Positions 1 to 7,342 of a stretch of 53,794 nt of DNA are shown in pieces. The notes beneath the pieces were generated by a model, which was given only the letters and a program-made list of their open reading frames with translations, did not search any database and was not told the DNA's origin. Within the stretch, counting starts at the first letter, position 1; each line of letters opens with the position of its first letter. The position numbers were made by a program, and so were the translations under genes. Origin of the DNA: a virus. The stretch lies in IMG/VR virus record IMGVR_UViG_3300015360_000054, positions 1 to 53,794 of that record; one strand, given 5' to 3'.

Positions 1-209
1 CTACTGGTGCGGGTACTCAAGGTACTACGGGATCCCAAGGGACTACTGGAACTCAAGGGACAACTGGAAGCCAAGGAACTACTGGTGCTGGTACTCAAGG
101 GACAACTGGAAGCCAAGGAACTATTGGATCTTTGCCCGTCAACATAACAGTGGGCACAACAGCCCCGGGCTCGCCGTCAACTAATGACTTGTGGGTAGAT
201 ACTAACTAA
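1..209 (+). CDS. Collagen-like tail fibre protein, C-terminal fragment
   Basis: The gene is cut by the left window edge; the reading frame is open from base 3 to the TAA at 207-209. The first ~44 visible residues are Gly-X-Y triplets dominated by G-T-Q-G-T-T and G-S-Q-G-T-T, the collagen-like pattern used for trimeric shafts in phage fibres. There is no Lys or Pro in the visible shaft, which is very rich in Thr. After the repeat comes a short cap of about 24 residues ending WVDTN, a C-terminal sequence type seen after phage collagen-like stalks. It lies 8 bases before the next structural gene on the same strand, so it is probably the last part of a fibre gene in the same operon. The triplet repeat is direct observation; the fibre role is family knowledge. 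Confidence 0.75.
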   Translation, partial: TGAGTQGTTGSQGTTGTQGTTGSQGTTGAGTQGTTGSQGTIGSLPVNITVGTTAPGSPSTNDLWVDTN

Positions 210-217
210 AGGAACCT

Positions 218-1054
218 ATGGCAGCCATTGCTGGTCTATCCGATTTAATTAATAGAAGTACTGGGGGCAACTCCGGTACTCCTCAAAATGTATTTTATTT
301 TAAGGTTCCCAGAATTGCAGGAGGTGCTCCTGCAGCTCTTACTGTGGGACGTTTACACTCTCTTTGGAGATATGATGGGTCCCCTGGAGCTGGTAGTGCC
401 CCCGGGGCTGTAGCTATACCAACCAATGCAACAGCAGGAGCGCTACCTTTTATATCTGCTGGTGGCGCACGAGAAAGTTGGCTCACTCAAGTATGGGCAG
501 CAATAAACGTAAGTGGTACGCTAATCCTATATGATAGACTACTACATCAAGGTAACCTAAGTGGTACTGTAACTACTGCTCAAACTGTAGGTGGAACCCT
601 TACAAGAAATACTGGAGGAGTTGGAAACCTAGCTTTTATTGAGATTTATACCAACATAGGAACAACTAGTAGAACAGTAACTATGAATTATACTAATCAA
701 GCGGGAACCTCATCTCGTACATCTACCGCTGTACAAATAGGGGCTACTGGATTTTTAGAATCTACTAGAATGTTAACTCTACCCCTACAAACAGGTGATA
801 CCGGGATACGAGAAATAGCTAGTATTACTCTAAGTGCGAGCACTGGAACTGCAGGAGCTATAGGCGTAACTATAGGAGATCCTATAGCGTATATAGGCGT
901 AGGGCTAGGCGGTTCATGTGGATGGAGAGATTTTGTTACGGGCATGCCCGGCATCCCACGTATAGAATCAGACGCTTGTTTATCTCTAATGTTTATACCT
1001 ACAACAAGTACAGTCCCTGATCTACTTGGTGGATACTCTATAGTGGAGGCTTAA
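218..1054 (+). CDS. Putative virion structural protein, paralogue A
   Basis: A 278-residue protein with ATG at 218 after an AAAGGA ribosome site at 208-213. No catalytic motif is visible; the composition is Gly/Thr/Ala/Ser rich, as in beta-rich phage surface proteins. It is clearly paralogous to the next gene. Both contain an LH-LWR motif near residue 50, an I-YDRL-H-G motif near residue 105, a T-A--TVxxxxLTR block, a YTN--GTSSRT-like block, and an LPLQ-GDTG block followed by xASxxTAG. It lies between a collagen-like fibre end and a further paralogue, so a fibre tip, adhesin or capsid decoration role fits. Function is inferred from context only. Confidence 0.7.
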   Translation: MAAIAGLSDLINRSTGGNSGTPQNVFYFKVPRIAGGAPAALTVGRLHSLWRYDGSPGAGSAPGAVAIPTNATAGALPFISAGGARESWLTQVWAAINVSGTLILYDRLLHQGNLSGTVTTAQTVGGTLTRNTGGVGNLAFIEIYTNIGTTSRTVTMNYTNQAGTSSRTSTAVQIGATGFLESTRMLTLPLQTGDTGIREIASITLSASTGTAGAIGVTIGDPIAYIGVGLGGSCGWRDFVTGMPGIPRIESDACLSLMFIPTTSTVPDLLGGYSIVEA

Positions 1055-1055
1055 C

Positions 1056-1871
1056 ATGACAATAGCGACATTAGATGCTTATAAATATGCACTAAATAAC
1101 CAAAATCAAATAGTAAATGTAAACGTTGGGGTAACCACAATTACAGCGGCTAGACTACATGATTTATGGCGAGCTATGATTCCTGTGGGGGCAGTTCCTA
1201 CAGCTTCGGTAGCTGTATCCAACGCCACCCTAGGCTCGTTAAAACAAATAAACCCTACTACAGGAAATTTAGCTATTGTAGGAATGAGAGGAAATAGCGG
1301 CGGCCCCGGGGTATATATTATATATGATAGACTAAACCATTCTGGTGGATTAGATGCTACTCTAACAGGAGCACGAACTGTAAATCTACCTACTGCAGCC
1401 CTAACTCGCTCCACCAGTGGAGAAGGAGTTCAGATAGGACTTACTATATATACTCAAATTGGGCCCATCGTAACAACAGTAACTGCTTCATACACTAATA
1501 CTAGTGATACCGCCGGCAGAACTACTACAGCTATAATTATGGGAGGCACTGCCAACAGGGAAGCAAATCGCCTTTTGCTACTTCCGTTACAAGCAGGAGA
1601 TACAGGAGTAAAATCGGTACAAAGCGTAAGCTTAGTAGCTAGTACACTAACTGCAGGTAACTTTGGGGTAACTTTGCTTAAACCTGTATATGTTCTTATA
1701 TCTAATGATGCTACTGGAGTTATAAACTCCGCAGGATTTATTTCTGGTTTAATATCCGGCGGTATACCAAATATAGAAGACAATGCTTGCTTATTTTTAG
1801 GATATATGGGGCCAATAACCGGAGCCGGGAGTGTTCCGTTATCCGGAGCGTTACTAGTATCGGAACACTAA
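1056..1871 (+). CDS. Putative virion structural protein, paralogue B
   Basis: A 271-residue protein starting one base after the stop of paralogue A. A GGAGG-type ribosome site lies just upstream inside the previous gene, so the two are probably translationally coupled. It shares the LHDLWR, IIYDRLNHSGGL, YTN-xxTAGRT and LPLQAGDTGVKS blocks with its neighbour and keeps the same order and spacing along its length. That points to a tandem gene duplication followed by divergence. No signal peptide, membrane segment or enzyme motif is seen. Likely a surface structural protein; whether the two form hetero-oligomers or alternative tips cannot be told from sequence. Confidence 0.7.
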   Translation: MTIATLDAYKYALNNQNQIVNVNVGVTTITAARLHDLWRAMIPVGAVPTASVAVSNATLGSLKQINPTTGNLAIVGMRGNSGGPGVYIIYDRLNHSGGLDATLTGARTVNLPTAALTRSTSGEGVQIGLTIYTQIGPIVTTVTASYTNTSDTAGRTTTAIIMGGTANREANRLLLLPLQAGDTGVKSVQSVSLVASTLTAGNFGVTLLKPVYVLISNDATGVINSAGFISGLISGGIPNIEDNACLFLGYMGPITGAGSVPLSGALLVSEH

Positions 1872-1872
1872 T

Positions 1873-2079
1873 ATGAGCTTTAGAAGACTATTATTTGATA
1901 ACGGAGCTATAGAAGTAGGGCTATTACCTATAGAAGCACCAGCTGGGGGCGGGCAAATTAAAGTATGGCTTTCTGGGGCCTGGGTGGCTAAACCCGTAAA
2001 AGTATGGAATGGATCGGCTTGGGTTATAAATCCCTTGAAATTCTATAATGGATCAACATTTATAACAACAGGCTATTAA
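1873..2079 (+). CDS. Small repeat protein of the fibre operon
   Basis: A 68-residue protein beginning one base after the previous stop. Its second half consists of three degenerate copies of a ~15-residue unit of the form K-V-W-x-x-G-x-W-V-x-(K/N)-P: IKVWLSGAWVAKP, VKVWNGSAWVINP and LKFYNGSTFITTG. Such aromatic repeats are found at the ends of phage fibre and tail proteins, where they form small beta units. No strong ribosome site is visible, so translation is probably coupled to the gene before it. Function unknown; a minor fibre component is the simplest reading. Confidence 0.6.
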   Translation: MSFRRLLFDNGAIEVGLLPIEAPAGGGQIKVWLSGAWVAKPVKVWNGSAWVINPLKFYNGSTFITTGY

Positions 2080-2081
2080 AC

Positions 2082-3032
2082 ATGCTAGCAAAACAAGCAA
2101 TACAAAATGGGGGCTATATAGTTCCTATTATACTAGATAAAATTATTACGGGGGGAACAGGAGTTATGAACCCCTCTATTTTCAATGACAATGGTAAATT
2201 GCTGCTTAACGTTCGTAATGTTAATTATGCGATATACCATTGTCATAATTTTTTTCAACGATATGGCCCACTACAGTATATACATGAGGAACAATTAAAG
2301 GTTCTAGCAACTAAAAATATACTTGTTCATCTTGACGACACTTTAAACCCTATTAAATATCAGCGTATAAATACAGATAGGTTAGATGAACCCTCTCAGT
2401 GGGAGTTTACTGGACTAGAGGATGCTCGCCTAGTAAAATGGGGGGATGATTTTTACCTTATAGGGGTTCGCAGGGATAACAATCCTACCGGGAAAGGTCG
2501 AATGGAAATGTCTAAAATAGACATTAATACATTTGAAGAACTTGATCGAGAATTATTGCCCGCTCCAGGACTAGACAATACTTATTGTGAGAAGAACTGG
2601 ATGCCTATTCTGGATAGATCTTTTGGGTTTGTCAAATGGACAGCCCCAACAGAAGTAGCTTATCGACTAAAGCCTGGAAAGGTAGTATCCACTACCGTAG
2701 AAACAGATATAAAGCCTAGCCTAGATCTGCGAGGAGGCTCTCAAGTACTGGACTATTCTAATCATTATATAGCTATAGTTCATGAGGCCGCCTTATTTCA
2801 ATCTCAACTAGGACAAAAGGATGCTATCTACAGACATCGTTTTGTTTGCTGGGATAAAGATTTTAATCTAAAATACGTAAGTGAGCCTTTTAACTTCTTA
2901 GGTGGTAAGATAGAATTCTGTACTGGAGCATGCTTCTTTGATAAGTATCTACTTATTTCTTTTGGCCGTCAAGACAACTCCGCCTATATACTAGCATTAC
3001 CATTAGCCATATTGGACTCCTACCTATCATGA
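2082..3032 (+). CDS. GH130-like five-bladed beta-propeller protein
   Basis: A 316-residue protein starting two bases after the previous stop. It has hallmarks of the glycoside hydrolase family 130 / PH1107-like propeller: an N-terminal MNPSIF and NVRNVNY segment (about residues 29-49), GLEDARL at about 111-117, EKNWMP near 190, a GGSQ turn, an AIVHE segment, and a C-terminal CTGACF followed by LISFGRQD. In GH130 the EDAR region belongs to the catalytic pocket of beta-mannoside phosphorylases and related enzymes; the family is established knowledge, activity here is inferred. It overlaps the TPR-methyltransferase gene by 4 bases, so the pair is co-translated. It may bind or process a glycan on the fibre or on the host surface. 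Confidence 0.65.
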   Translation: MLAKQAIQNGGYIVPIILDKIITGGTGVMNPSIFNDNGKLLLNVRNVNYAIYHCHNFFQRYGPLQYIHEEQLKVLATKNILVHLDDTLNPIKYQRINTDRLDEPSQWEFTGLEDARLVKWGDDFYLIGVRRDNNPTGKGRMEMSKIDINTFEELDRELLPAPGLDNTYCEKNWMPILDRSFGFVKWTAPTEVAYRLKPGKVVSTTVETDIKPSLDLRGGSQVLDYSNHYIAIVHEAALFQSQLGQKDAIYRHRFVCWDKDFNLKYVSEPFNFLGGKIEFCTGACFFDKYLLISFGRQDNSAYILALPLAILDSYLS

Positions 3033-4207
3033 CAGAGTATCTTGAATCTTATATATTATATCCCACAGACTATATGGTTTCTTTTAAACTCGCGTATAGT
3101 TACGAACAAGCGGGGCAATTAGCAGGAGCTATTGAGTTCTATCTAGAGACTGCGGATAACCCACTAGTATCTTTTAATCTAAAGTATGAGTGCTTAATAC
3201 GTGCAGCTATCTGTTATCAAAAACAAGGCAGTAGAGAAGATACTGTCTTTACATTATTATCTCACGCTGTCTCATTATGCCCAGACGCTATGGAAGCTCA
3301 TTATTTATTATGTAAACATTATGAGCTATCCAAAGATTGGCATAGACTTTATATGCATGCGTGCATTGGCCTTAATACCTATAAGATGGTAACAACCAAA
3401 CCTATTTTTGGGTTAGGACATTATGAACTTACTTTCTTTAAAGGACTGGCAGGTTGGTGGATTGGTAAGACAGAAGAGTCTAGGGAACTTATGTTTCAGA
3501 CCTATAATAGACCAGGACAGCTACAAGATTTAGCTTTTAATAACCTTCGTAGTATAGGTTATCCAAGAACTGCTTTTGGTTACCAACGTGAAAATATGTC
3601 TAGAATAATAGATAAGTTTAAAGGTTACAACACTATACAAAAAAACTACGCGCAAGCGGCGCAAGATCTTTTTGTTATCACAGCCCTTGACGGTAAGCTG
3701 GGGGGCACATACTTAGAGATAGGTTCCGCCGACCCGGTAATGTTTAACAACACATATCTACTAGAGAAAGAGTTTGATTGGAAGGGAACTTCTGTAGACA
3801 TTGAATACCATCACATTGCCAAGCACCGTGTTACTCGCAAGAATAAAGCGGTCTGCGAGGATGCGTTTAATCTAGATTATAAACCATATGCTAACGTAGA
3901 CTACTTGCAGGTAGACTGCGAGCCCCCCTCAACTACGTTCGAACTATTAAAGCTAGCTATGCAACATTGCCGGCCAAAAGTTATTACTTTTGAGCACGAC
4001 AGATACGTAGCAGGCGATGATATAGCCCATGAATCTAGACTCTTGCTTTCTGGCATGGGTTATGTATTGAAAGTAAAAGATGTTAAATTTGATAAGAGAG
4101 AGTCTCAATTCGAAGATTGGTGGGTTCTTCCTGAACTCAATAAGAATGTTCCTAGATTCGAGGAGAATATTCTAGGTATCGAATACATTCTGAAAAATAC
4201 TTCTTGA
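3029..4207 (+). CDS. TPR domain plus FkbM-type SAM methyltransferase
   Basis: A 392-residue two-domain protein whose ATG overlaps the previous stop (ATGA). Residues ~1-180 are helical with TPR-like spacing (SFKLAYSYEQAGQLAGAIEFY and following helices, here in short form). Residues ~200-392 resemble FkbM-family methyltransferases: a SQxxQD-like entry (YAQAAQDLFV), a SAM-binding loop GGTYLEIGSADP, NNTYLLEK, and an acidic strand end in VDYLQVDCE. FkbM-like enzymes methylate sugar hydroxyls, and TPR fusions often belong to glycan-modifying systems. Its stop codon lies inside the -35 box of the next promoter, marking the end of this operon. The substrate is unknown; coupling to the propeller gene suggests a glycan. 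Confidence 0.65.
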   Translation: MTEYLESYILYPTDYMVSFKLAYSYEQAGQLAGAIEFYLETADNPLVSFNLKYECLIRAAICYQKQGSREDTVFTLLSHAVSLCPDAMEAHYLLCKHYELSKDWHRLYMHACIGLNTYKMVTTKPIFGLGHYELTFFKGLAGWWIGKTEESRELMFQTYNRPGQLQDLAFNNLRSIGYPRTAFGYQRENMSRIIDKFKGYNTIQKNYAQAAQDLFVITALDGKLGGTYLEIGSADPVMFNNTYLLEKEFDWKGTSVDIEYHHIAKHRVTRKNKAVCEDAFNLDYKPYANVDYLQVDCEPPSTTFELLKLAMQHCRPKVITFEHDRYVAGDDIAHESRLLLSGMGYVLKVKDVKFDKRESQFEDWWVLPELNKNVPRFEENILGIEYILKNTS

Positions 4208-4232
4208 CATTGACCCCAACTTGTGATACTAT
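4204..4232 (+). promoter_or_regulatory. Sigma-70-type promoter of the ligase N-terminal gene
   Basis: A -35 TTGACA at 4204-4209 and a -10 TACTAT at 4227-4232 are separated by exactly 17 bases, with an A-tract (GAAAAATA) just upstream of the -35. The predicted start of transcription falls at about 4238-4240, which is the ATG of the ligase gene, so the transcript should be leaderless or nearly so. The -35 overlaps the TGA stop of the upstream methyltransferase gene. Confidence 0.8.
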
Positions 4233-4237
4233 ACAGC

Positions 4238-5197
4238 ATGATAAAAGAATTTCTAGATAAAGCTAGTGCAGCTTACTATAAAGGCAGCCCAATTATCTCT
4301 GACGAAGAATTTGATATTCTCGCAGATCGTTATGCCTACGAACAATTAGGGGATCCAGAGCCGGGAGAAGTAAAACACTTCTACCGTATGTATTCTTTAC
4401 AGAAAATTCCGGCAGGTACAGAGCCGCCTATATTAGATTACCCAATTACAACTCCTAAAATTGACGGAGCAGCAATTGCTATTACGTATGTACAGGGTAC
4501 TCTTGTCAACATAGTAACCAGAGGCAATGGTACCGTAGGACAAGACGTAACAGATAAAGTACGCCATCTAGTTCCTGCGGATATACACCCAAGCCTAAAT
4601 ATACTAGTTCAAATTAATGCTGAGATAGCCGCCCCTAAGCACATACCTCGTGCACGTAATTATGCTGCTGGCGCTCTTAATCTTAAAGATGCAGAGGAAG
4701 TTAAAACTCGCGACTTAAAGATATTTGCATACGAATTAGAATTTGATAATGACTGCTACCCTGTAAGTGAATATGCTTTTGATAACTATCAGGTAAGAAT
4801 GGATTGGCTAGAAGCGTGTGGCATAGCCACTGTACTTTATAGCGATACTTCTAATTATCCTACTGATGGTATAGTAATTCGTGAGCGTAGCTACGCAAAG
4901 TTTAAGGAAGCTGGCTATACGGCTAAGCACCCAAGATTAGCTTATGCTGTTAAGCCTGAAGCTACAGTAGCAGTCACAAAACTATTAGATGTGCAATGGC
5001 AGCTTGGCAGAACTGGGGTAGTTTCCCCAGTAGCTATTTTAGAGCCTGTACTAGTATCCGAAGCTATGGTGTCGCGTGCTACACTGCACAACATGGATTA
5101 TATCGAAATGCTCGGGCTGGAAATAGGATGCGATGTAGAGATAGTTCGCTCGGGGGAAATCATCCCAAAAATCGTGCGGAGAATTAATGTCGTATAA
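4238..5197 (+). CDS. ligA: NAD-dependent DNA ligase, N-terminal half (adenylation and OB domains)
   Basis: Encodes 319 residues with ATG at 4238. A GTG at 4223 is in frame but lies inside the promoter, so I reject it. The domain order matches LigA: an Ia-like start with YYKGSPIISDEEFD (14-27), the nucleotidyl-transfer motif KIDG with Lys74, RGNGTVGQDVT, a KPEA segment, then the OB fold with LGRTGVVSPVA, LEPV and VSRATLHN. It ends right after the OB fold at the RSGEIIPKIV strand, just before the zinc finger of a full ligase. The zinc finger, HhH and BRCT parts are encoded at 6617-7342. T5 is known to make its ligase as two polypeptides. The following nuclease-like gene starts within its last 11 bases. 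Confidence 0.9.
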   Translation: MIKEFLDKASAAYYKGSPIISDEEFDILADRYAYEQLGDPEPGEVKHFYRMYSLQKIPAGTEPPILDYPITTPKIDGAAIAITYVQGTLVNIVTRGNGTVGQDVTDKVRHLVPADIHPSLNILVQINAEIAAPKHIPRARNYAAGALNLKDAEEVKTRDLKIFAYELEFDNDCYPVSEYAFDNYQVRMDWLEACGIATVLYSDTSNYPTDGIVIRERSYAKFKEAGYTAKHPRLAYAVKPEATVAVTKLLDVQWQLGRTGVVSPVAILEPVLVSEAMVSRATLHNMDYIEMLGLEIGCDVEIVRSGEIIPKIVRRINVV

Positions 5198-5546
5198 TAC
5201 AACTTGGTTTTTAAATAATCCAGATAAGGCTAACTCACCCGGCCTACTATATGTAGTAGTACTAGTTAATAGAAAGACTTTTCGGCGCGAGTGCGTTAAG
5301 ATTGGCATTACCAAAGGTAAAACTTGGAAGGACGCTATAGTGCGTTCTCACGGCTTTGGTGTCTACGACATAAGAATACAAACAACCATTTCTAGCACCT
5401 TGCAAGAAGTGTATAACCTAGAGCAGGCCCTGCATAATGAATTTGCATCCTTCTCATATAAACCAAATGTAAAATTCGGAGGGCACACTGAGTGCTTCTC
5501 CCTTGAATGTTTATCAGCAGTATTGGATTTTTTGAAATGCAAGTAA
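5187..5546 (+). CDS. GIY-YIG-like (T5orf172-type) nuclease
   Basis: Encodes 119 residues; ATG at 5187 follows a GGAGA site and overlaps the end of the ligase gene by 11 bases. It has a GIY-YIG-like core: LLYVVVL strand, then VKIGIT as the YIG-equivalent, an alpha-helical stretch, and EQALHNEFASF carrying the conserved acidic residue. The canonical GIY is degenerate (LYV), as in T5orf172/Mug113 families. It sits between the two halves of the ligase, which is what a free-standing homing nuclease would look like after splitting its target gene. Nuclease activity and homing are inferences; the fold assignment is moderate. Confidence 0.65.
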   Translation: MSYNTTWFLNNPDKANSPGLLYVVVLVNRKTFRRECVKIGITKGKTWKDAIVRSHGFGVYDIRIQTTISSTLQEVYNLEQALHNEFASFSYKPNVKFGGHTECFSLECLSAVLDFLKCK

Positions 5547-5719
5547 TACTAAAAAACGGTCTAAACTTTAATGAGCTTAGGCAACAGCTAGATCACCTAG
5601 CGTTGTTTAAGCACACCATGTGTCTAGAAAAAATAGAACTAGCGTCCATAGTAGGTGACAGAGCTTATTATGATATTCAATATGTAGTAAGGGATTGCCA
5701 TGTCGGAAGCGTCGTATAA
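5537..5719 (+). CDS. Small protein of unknown function
   Basis: A 60-residue protein if it starts at the ATG at 5537, which overlaps the end of the nuclease gene by 10 bases; another in-frame ATG at 5507 would add ten residues but has no better ribosome site. No recognisable domain. The middle contains a mixed hydrophobic/charged stretch (MCLEKIELASIVGD) and the end overlaps the thymidylate synthase start by 20 bases, so coupling in the operon is likely. It is one of the passenger genes between the ligase halves. Confidence 0.5.
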   Translation: MQVILKNGLNFNELRQQLDHLALFKHTMCLEKIELASIVGDRAYYDIQYVVRDCHVGSVV

Positions 5720-6545
5720 AAAGCTTCTATCAGATATTTTAGCTCATGGAGTTGAAACAAAAGATAGGACCGACGTAGGTACCATTAGTTTGTTTGGGGA
5801 AAAAATCGTATATGATATTAGCGAATACTTTCCTCTCTTTACAGCTAAGAAAGTAGACTTCGCCAATATCGCTAGTGAGCTATTGTGGTTCCTTAGTGGT
5901 TCCACTAACGTGTATGATCTAGCCAAGATTAAGAATCCTGAAAAGCCTATGGCTAAAACCATCTGGCACGATAATGCTTTTGCGTCTTATTGGAGAGATA
6001 AAGCTGTTCACCCCGGAGACTGCGGTTTAATTTACGGTAAACAGTGGCGTTCTTGGGGTCCTGAAGCTATTGACCAAATAAAAGAACTAGAAGATGGCGT
6101 AAAGAATAATCCCCATAGCCGTCGTCATATGCTGCAATCCTATAATCCAGAGCAAGTTAAATGGTCCTCACTACCTGCCTGCCATACTATGACTCAGTTC
6201 TCCGTGCGCGAAGATAACTATCTAGATTGCATCTTTTATATGCGCTCTAATGACATGCTGCTAGGGCACCCATACAACGTAGCTTCGTATGCTTTGCTTA
6301 CATACATGCTTTGCTGCGTAACAAGATACAAACCCGGTAGAGTTGTATATATGGGTGGCGATTGCCATATATACCTAAACCACATTGAAGCAGTTACAAA
6401 GTACTTGCAATCTCCTATCAATAAAATTCGCCCCACACTAGAAATCGTAGAGCAACACGACAGTTTGTTAGATTTTACCATGTCTAGCTTTAAGATTGAA
6501 AATTATTTTCCAGGACCAGTAATCTCTGCTCCAATGGCAGTATAA
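5700..6545 (+). CDS. thyA: Thymidylate synthase
   Basis: Encodes 281 residues, close to the usual ThyA size; ATG at 5700 with an AAGGGA site upstream. It methylates dUMP to dTMP with methylene-tetrahydrofolate. Seen directly: the catalytic LPACH with Cys161, MRSNDMLLGHPYN with the phosphate-binding Arg182 and the pyrimidine-selecting Asn193, and GDCHIYLNH (His223, Tyr225). Retention of Asn193 argues for dUMP rather than dCMP as substrate, since dCMP hydroxymethylases carry Asp at this place. The C-terminus PMAV resembles the normal closing tail. It lies between the two ligase genes and works with the NrdAB and MazG-like genes downstream in nucleotide supply. Confidence 0.93.
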   Translation: MSEASYKKLLSDILAHGVETKDRTDVGTISLFGEKIVYDISEYFPLFTAKKVDFANIASELLWFLSGSTNVYDLAKIKNPEKPMAKTIWHDNAFASYWRDKAVHPGDCGLIYGKQWRSWGPEAIDQIKELEDGVKNNPHSRRHMLQSYNPEQVKWSSLPACHTMTQFSVREDNYLDCIFYMRSNDMLLGHPYNVASYALLTYMLCCVTRYKPGRVVYMGGDCHIYLNHIEAVTKYLQSPINKIRPTLEIVEQHDSLLDFTMSSFKIENYFPGPVISAPMAV

Positions 6546-6564
6546 GACCTGGGAAAAAAACTTC

Positions 6565-6593
6565 TTGACTTTTGGTCAAAAGTGACGTATAAT
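6565..6593 (+). promoter_or_regulatory. Promoter of the ligase C-terminal / DNA-binding protein operon
   Basis: TTGACT at 6565-6570 and a perfect TATAAT at 6588-6593 with a 17-base spacer. The sequence GGGAAAAAAAC just upstream of the -35 is the shared A-tract of this promoter family. Transcription should start near 6600 and give a short leader carrying AAGGA before the ATG at 6617. The operon ends at the terminator at 8111-8140. Confidence 0.85.
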
Positions 6594-6616
6594 AAAATCA
6601 TAATAAGGAAGCAAGT

Positions 6617-7342
6617 ATGCGTATCGTTCCCCCAACTCAGTGCCCTTCGTGCCATAGTGAACTAATACAAAAAAACTCTATTCTTTATTGTGTCAATCGT
6701 TCCTGTGAGGGACAAGGCGCCAAACTAATTGAAAACTTTGCTAAAGTATTAAAGATAAAAGGCCTTGGTCCATCTACGATCGAAAAACTAAACGTAACTA
6801 CAATTGACGAAATTTATAGTCTTTCACTGGACTATATAGTATCTTGTATAGGCGCTGCACTTGGAAATAAACTTAAAGAACAAATAGAGATTTCTAAAAA
6901 CTCAAGTTTAAATGAAGTGCTACCTGCACTAGGTATACCTTTAATTGGTAAGACTGCTGCCGAGAAAATCTGCGCAGAATTTACAGATATTCATAGCATA
7001 TCATTAGAAAAAGTAAAAGATATACTAGGCCCCAAAGCCTATGAAAATTTTGCTTCTTGGTATTTAGACGGGGAATGGGAAGAACTCCCTTTCAAGTTTG
7101 ATTCCAAAAAAGCTATGCCAAAGCCACTTAACAGCAAGACAGTATGCATAACTGGCAAGCTGAGTAGCTTTAAGACCAAAGCTGAAGCTGCAAAGTACCT
7201 TATAGAAAAAGGTTACACAGTAGCTGATAGTATTACTAAGACCACCAACATACTAGTCAATGAAAGTGGTATCGAAAGTGAAAAGACTAAAAAAGCCCGT
7301 GCCAATGGCACACAAATTGTTAACAATATATTGGAGTTATAA
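6617..7342 (+). CDS. ligB: NAD-dependent DNA ligase, C-terminal half (zinc finger, HhH, BRCT)
   Basis: Encodes 241 residues; ATG at 6617 after AATAAGGAAG. The zinc finger Cys9-x2-Cys12, Cys25 and Cys30 is followed by a helix-hairpin-helix region (IKGLGPSTIEKL and GIPLIGKTAAEKI) and a BRCT domain from about residue 170 (KTVCITGKLSS, AKYLIEKGYTVADSITKTTNILV). This is exactly the part missing from the gene at 4238-5197. The two polypeptides presumably associate to form one ligase, as in T5. Unlike T5 neighbours, here thymidylate synthase and a nuclease-like gene lie between them, and this half has its own strong promoter. Its stop overlaps the next start (TAATG). Confidence 0.9.
   Translation: MRIVPPTQCPSCHSELIQKNSILYCVNRSCEGQGAKLIENFAKVLKIKGLGPSTIEKLNVTTIDEIYSLSLDYIVSCIGAALGNKLKEQIEISKNSSLNEVLPALGIPLIGKTAAEKICAEFTDIHSISLEKVKDILGPKAYENFASWYLDGEWEELPFKFDSKKAMPKPLNSKTVCITGKLSSFKTKAEAAKYLIEKGYTVADSITKTTNILVNESGIESEKTKKARANGTQIVNNILEL

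Noticed and set aside
1-130. Short tandem repeats at the left end as a CRISPR or non-coding repeat
   Set aside because: They are Gly-X-Y codons in an open frame with 9-18 base periodicity, without spacers.
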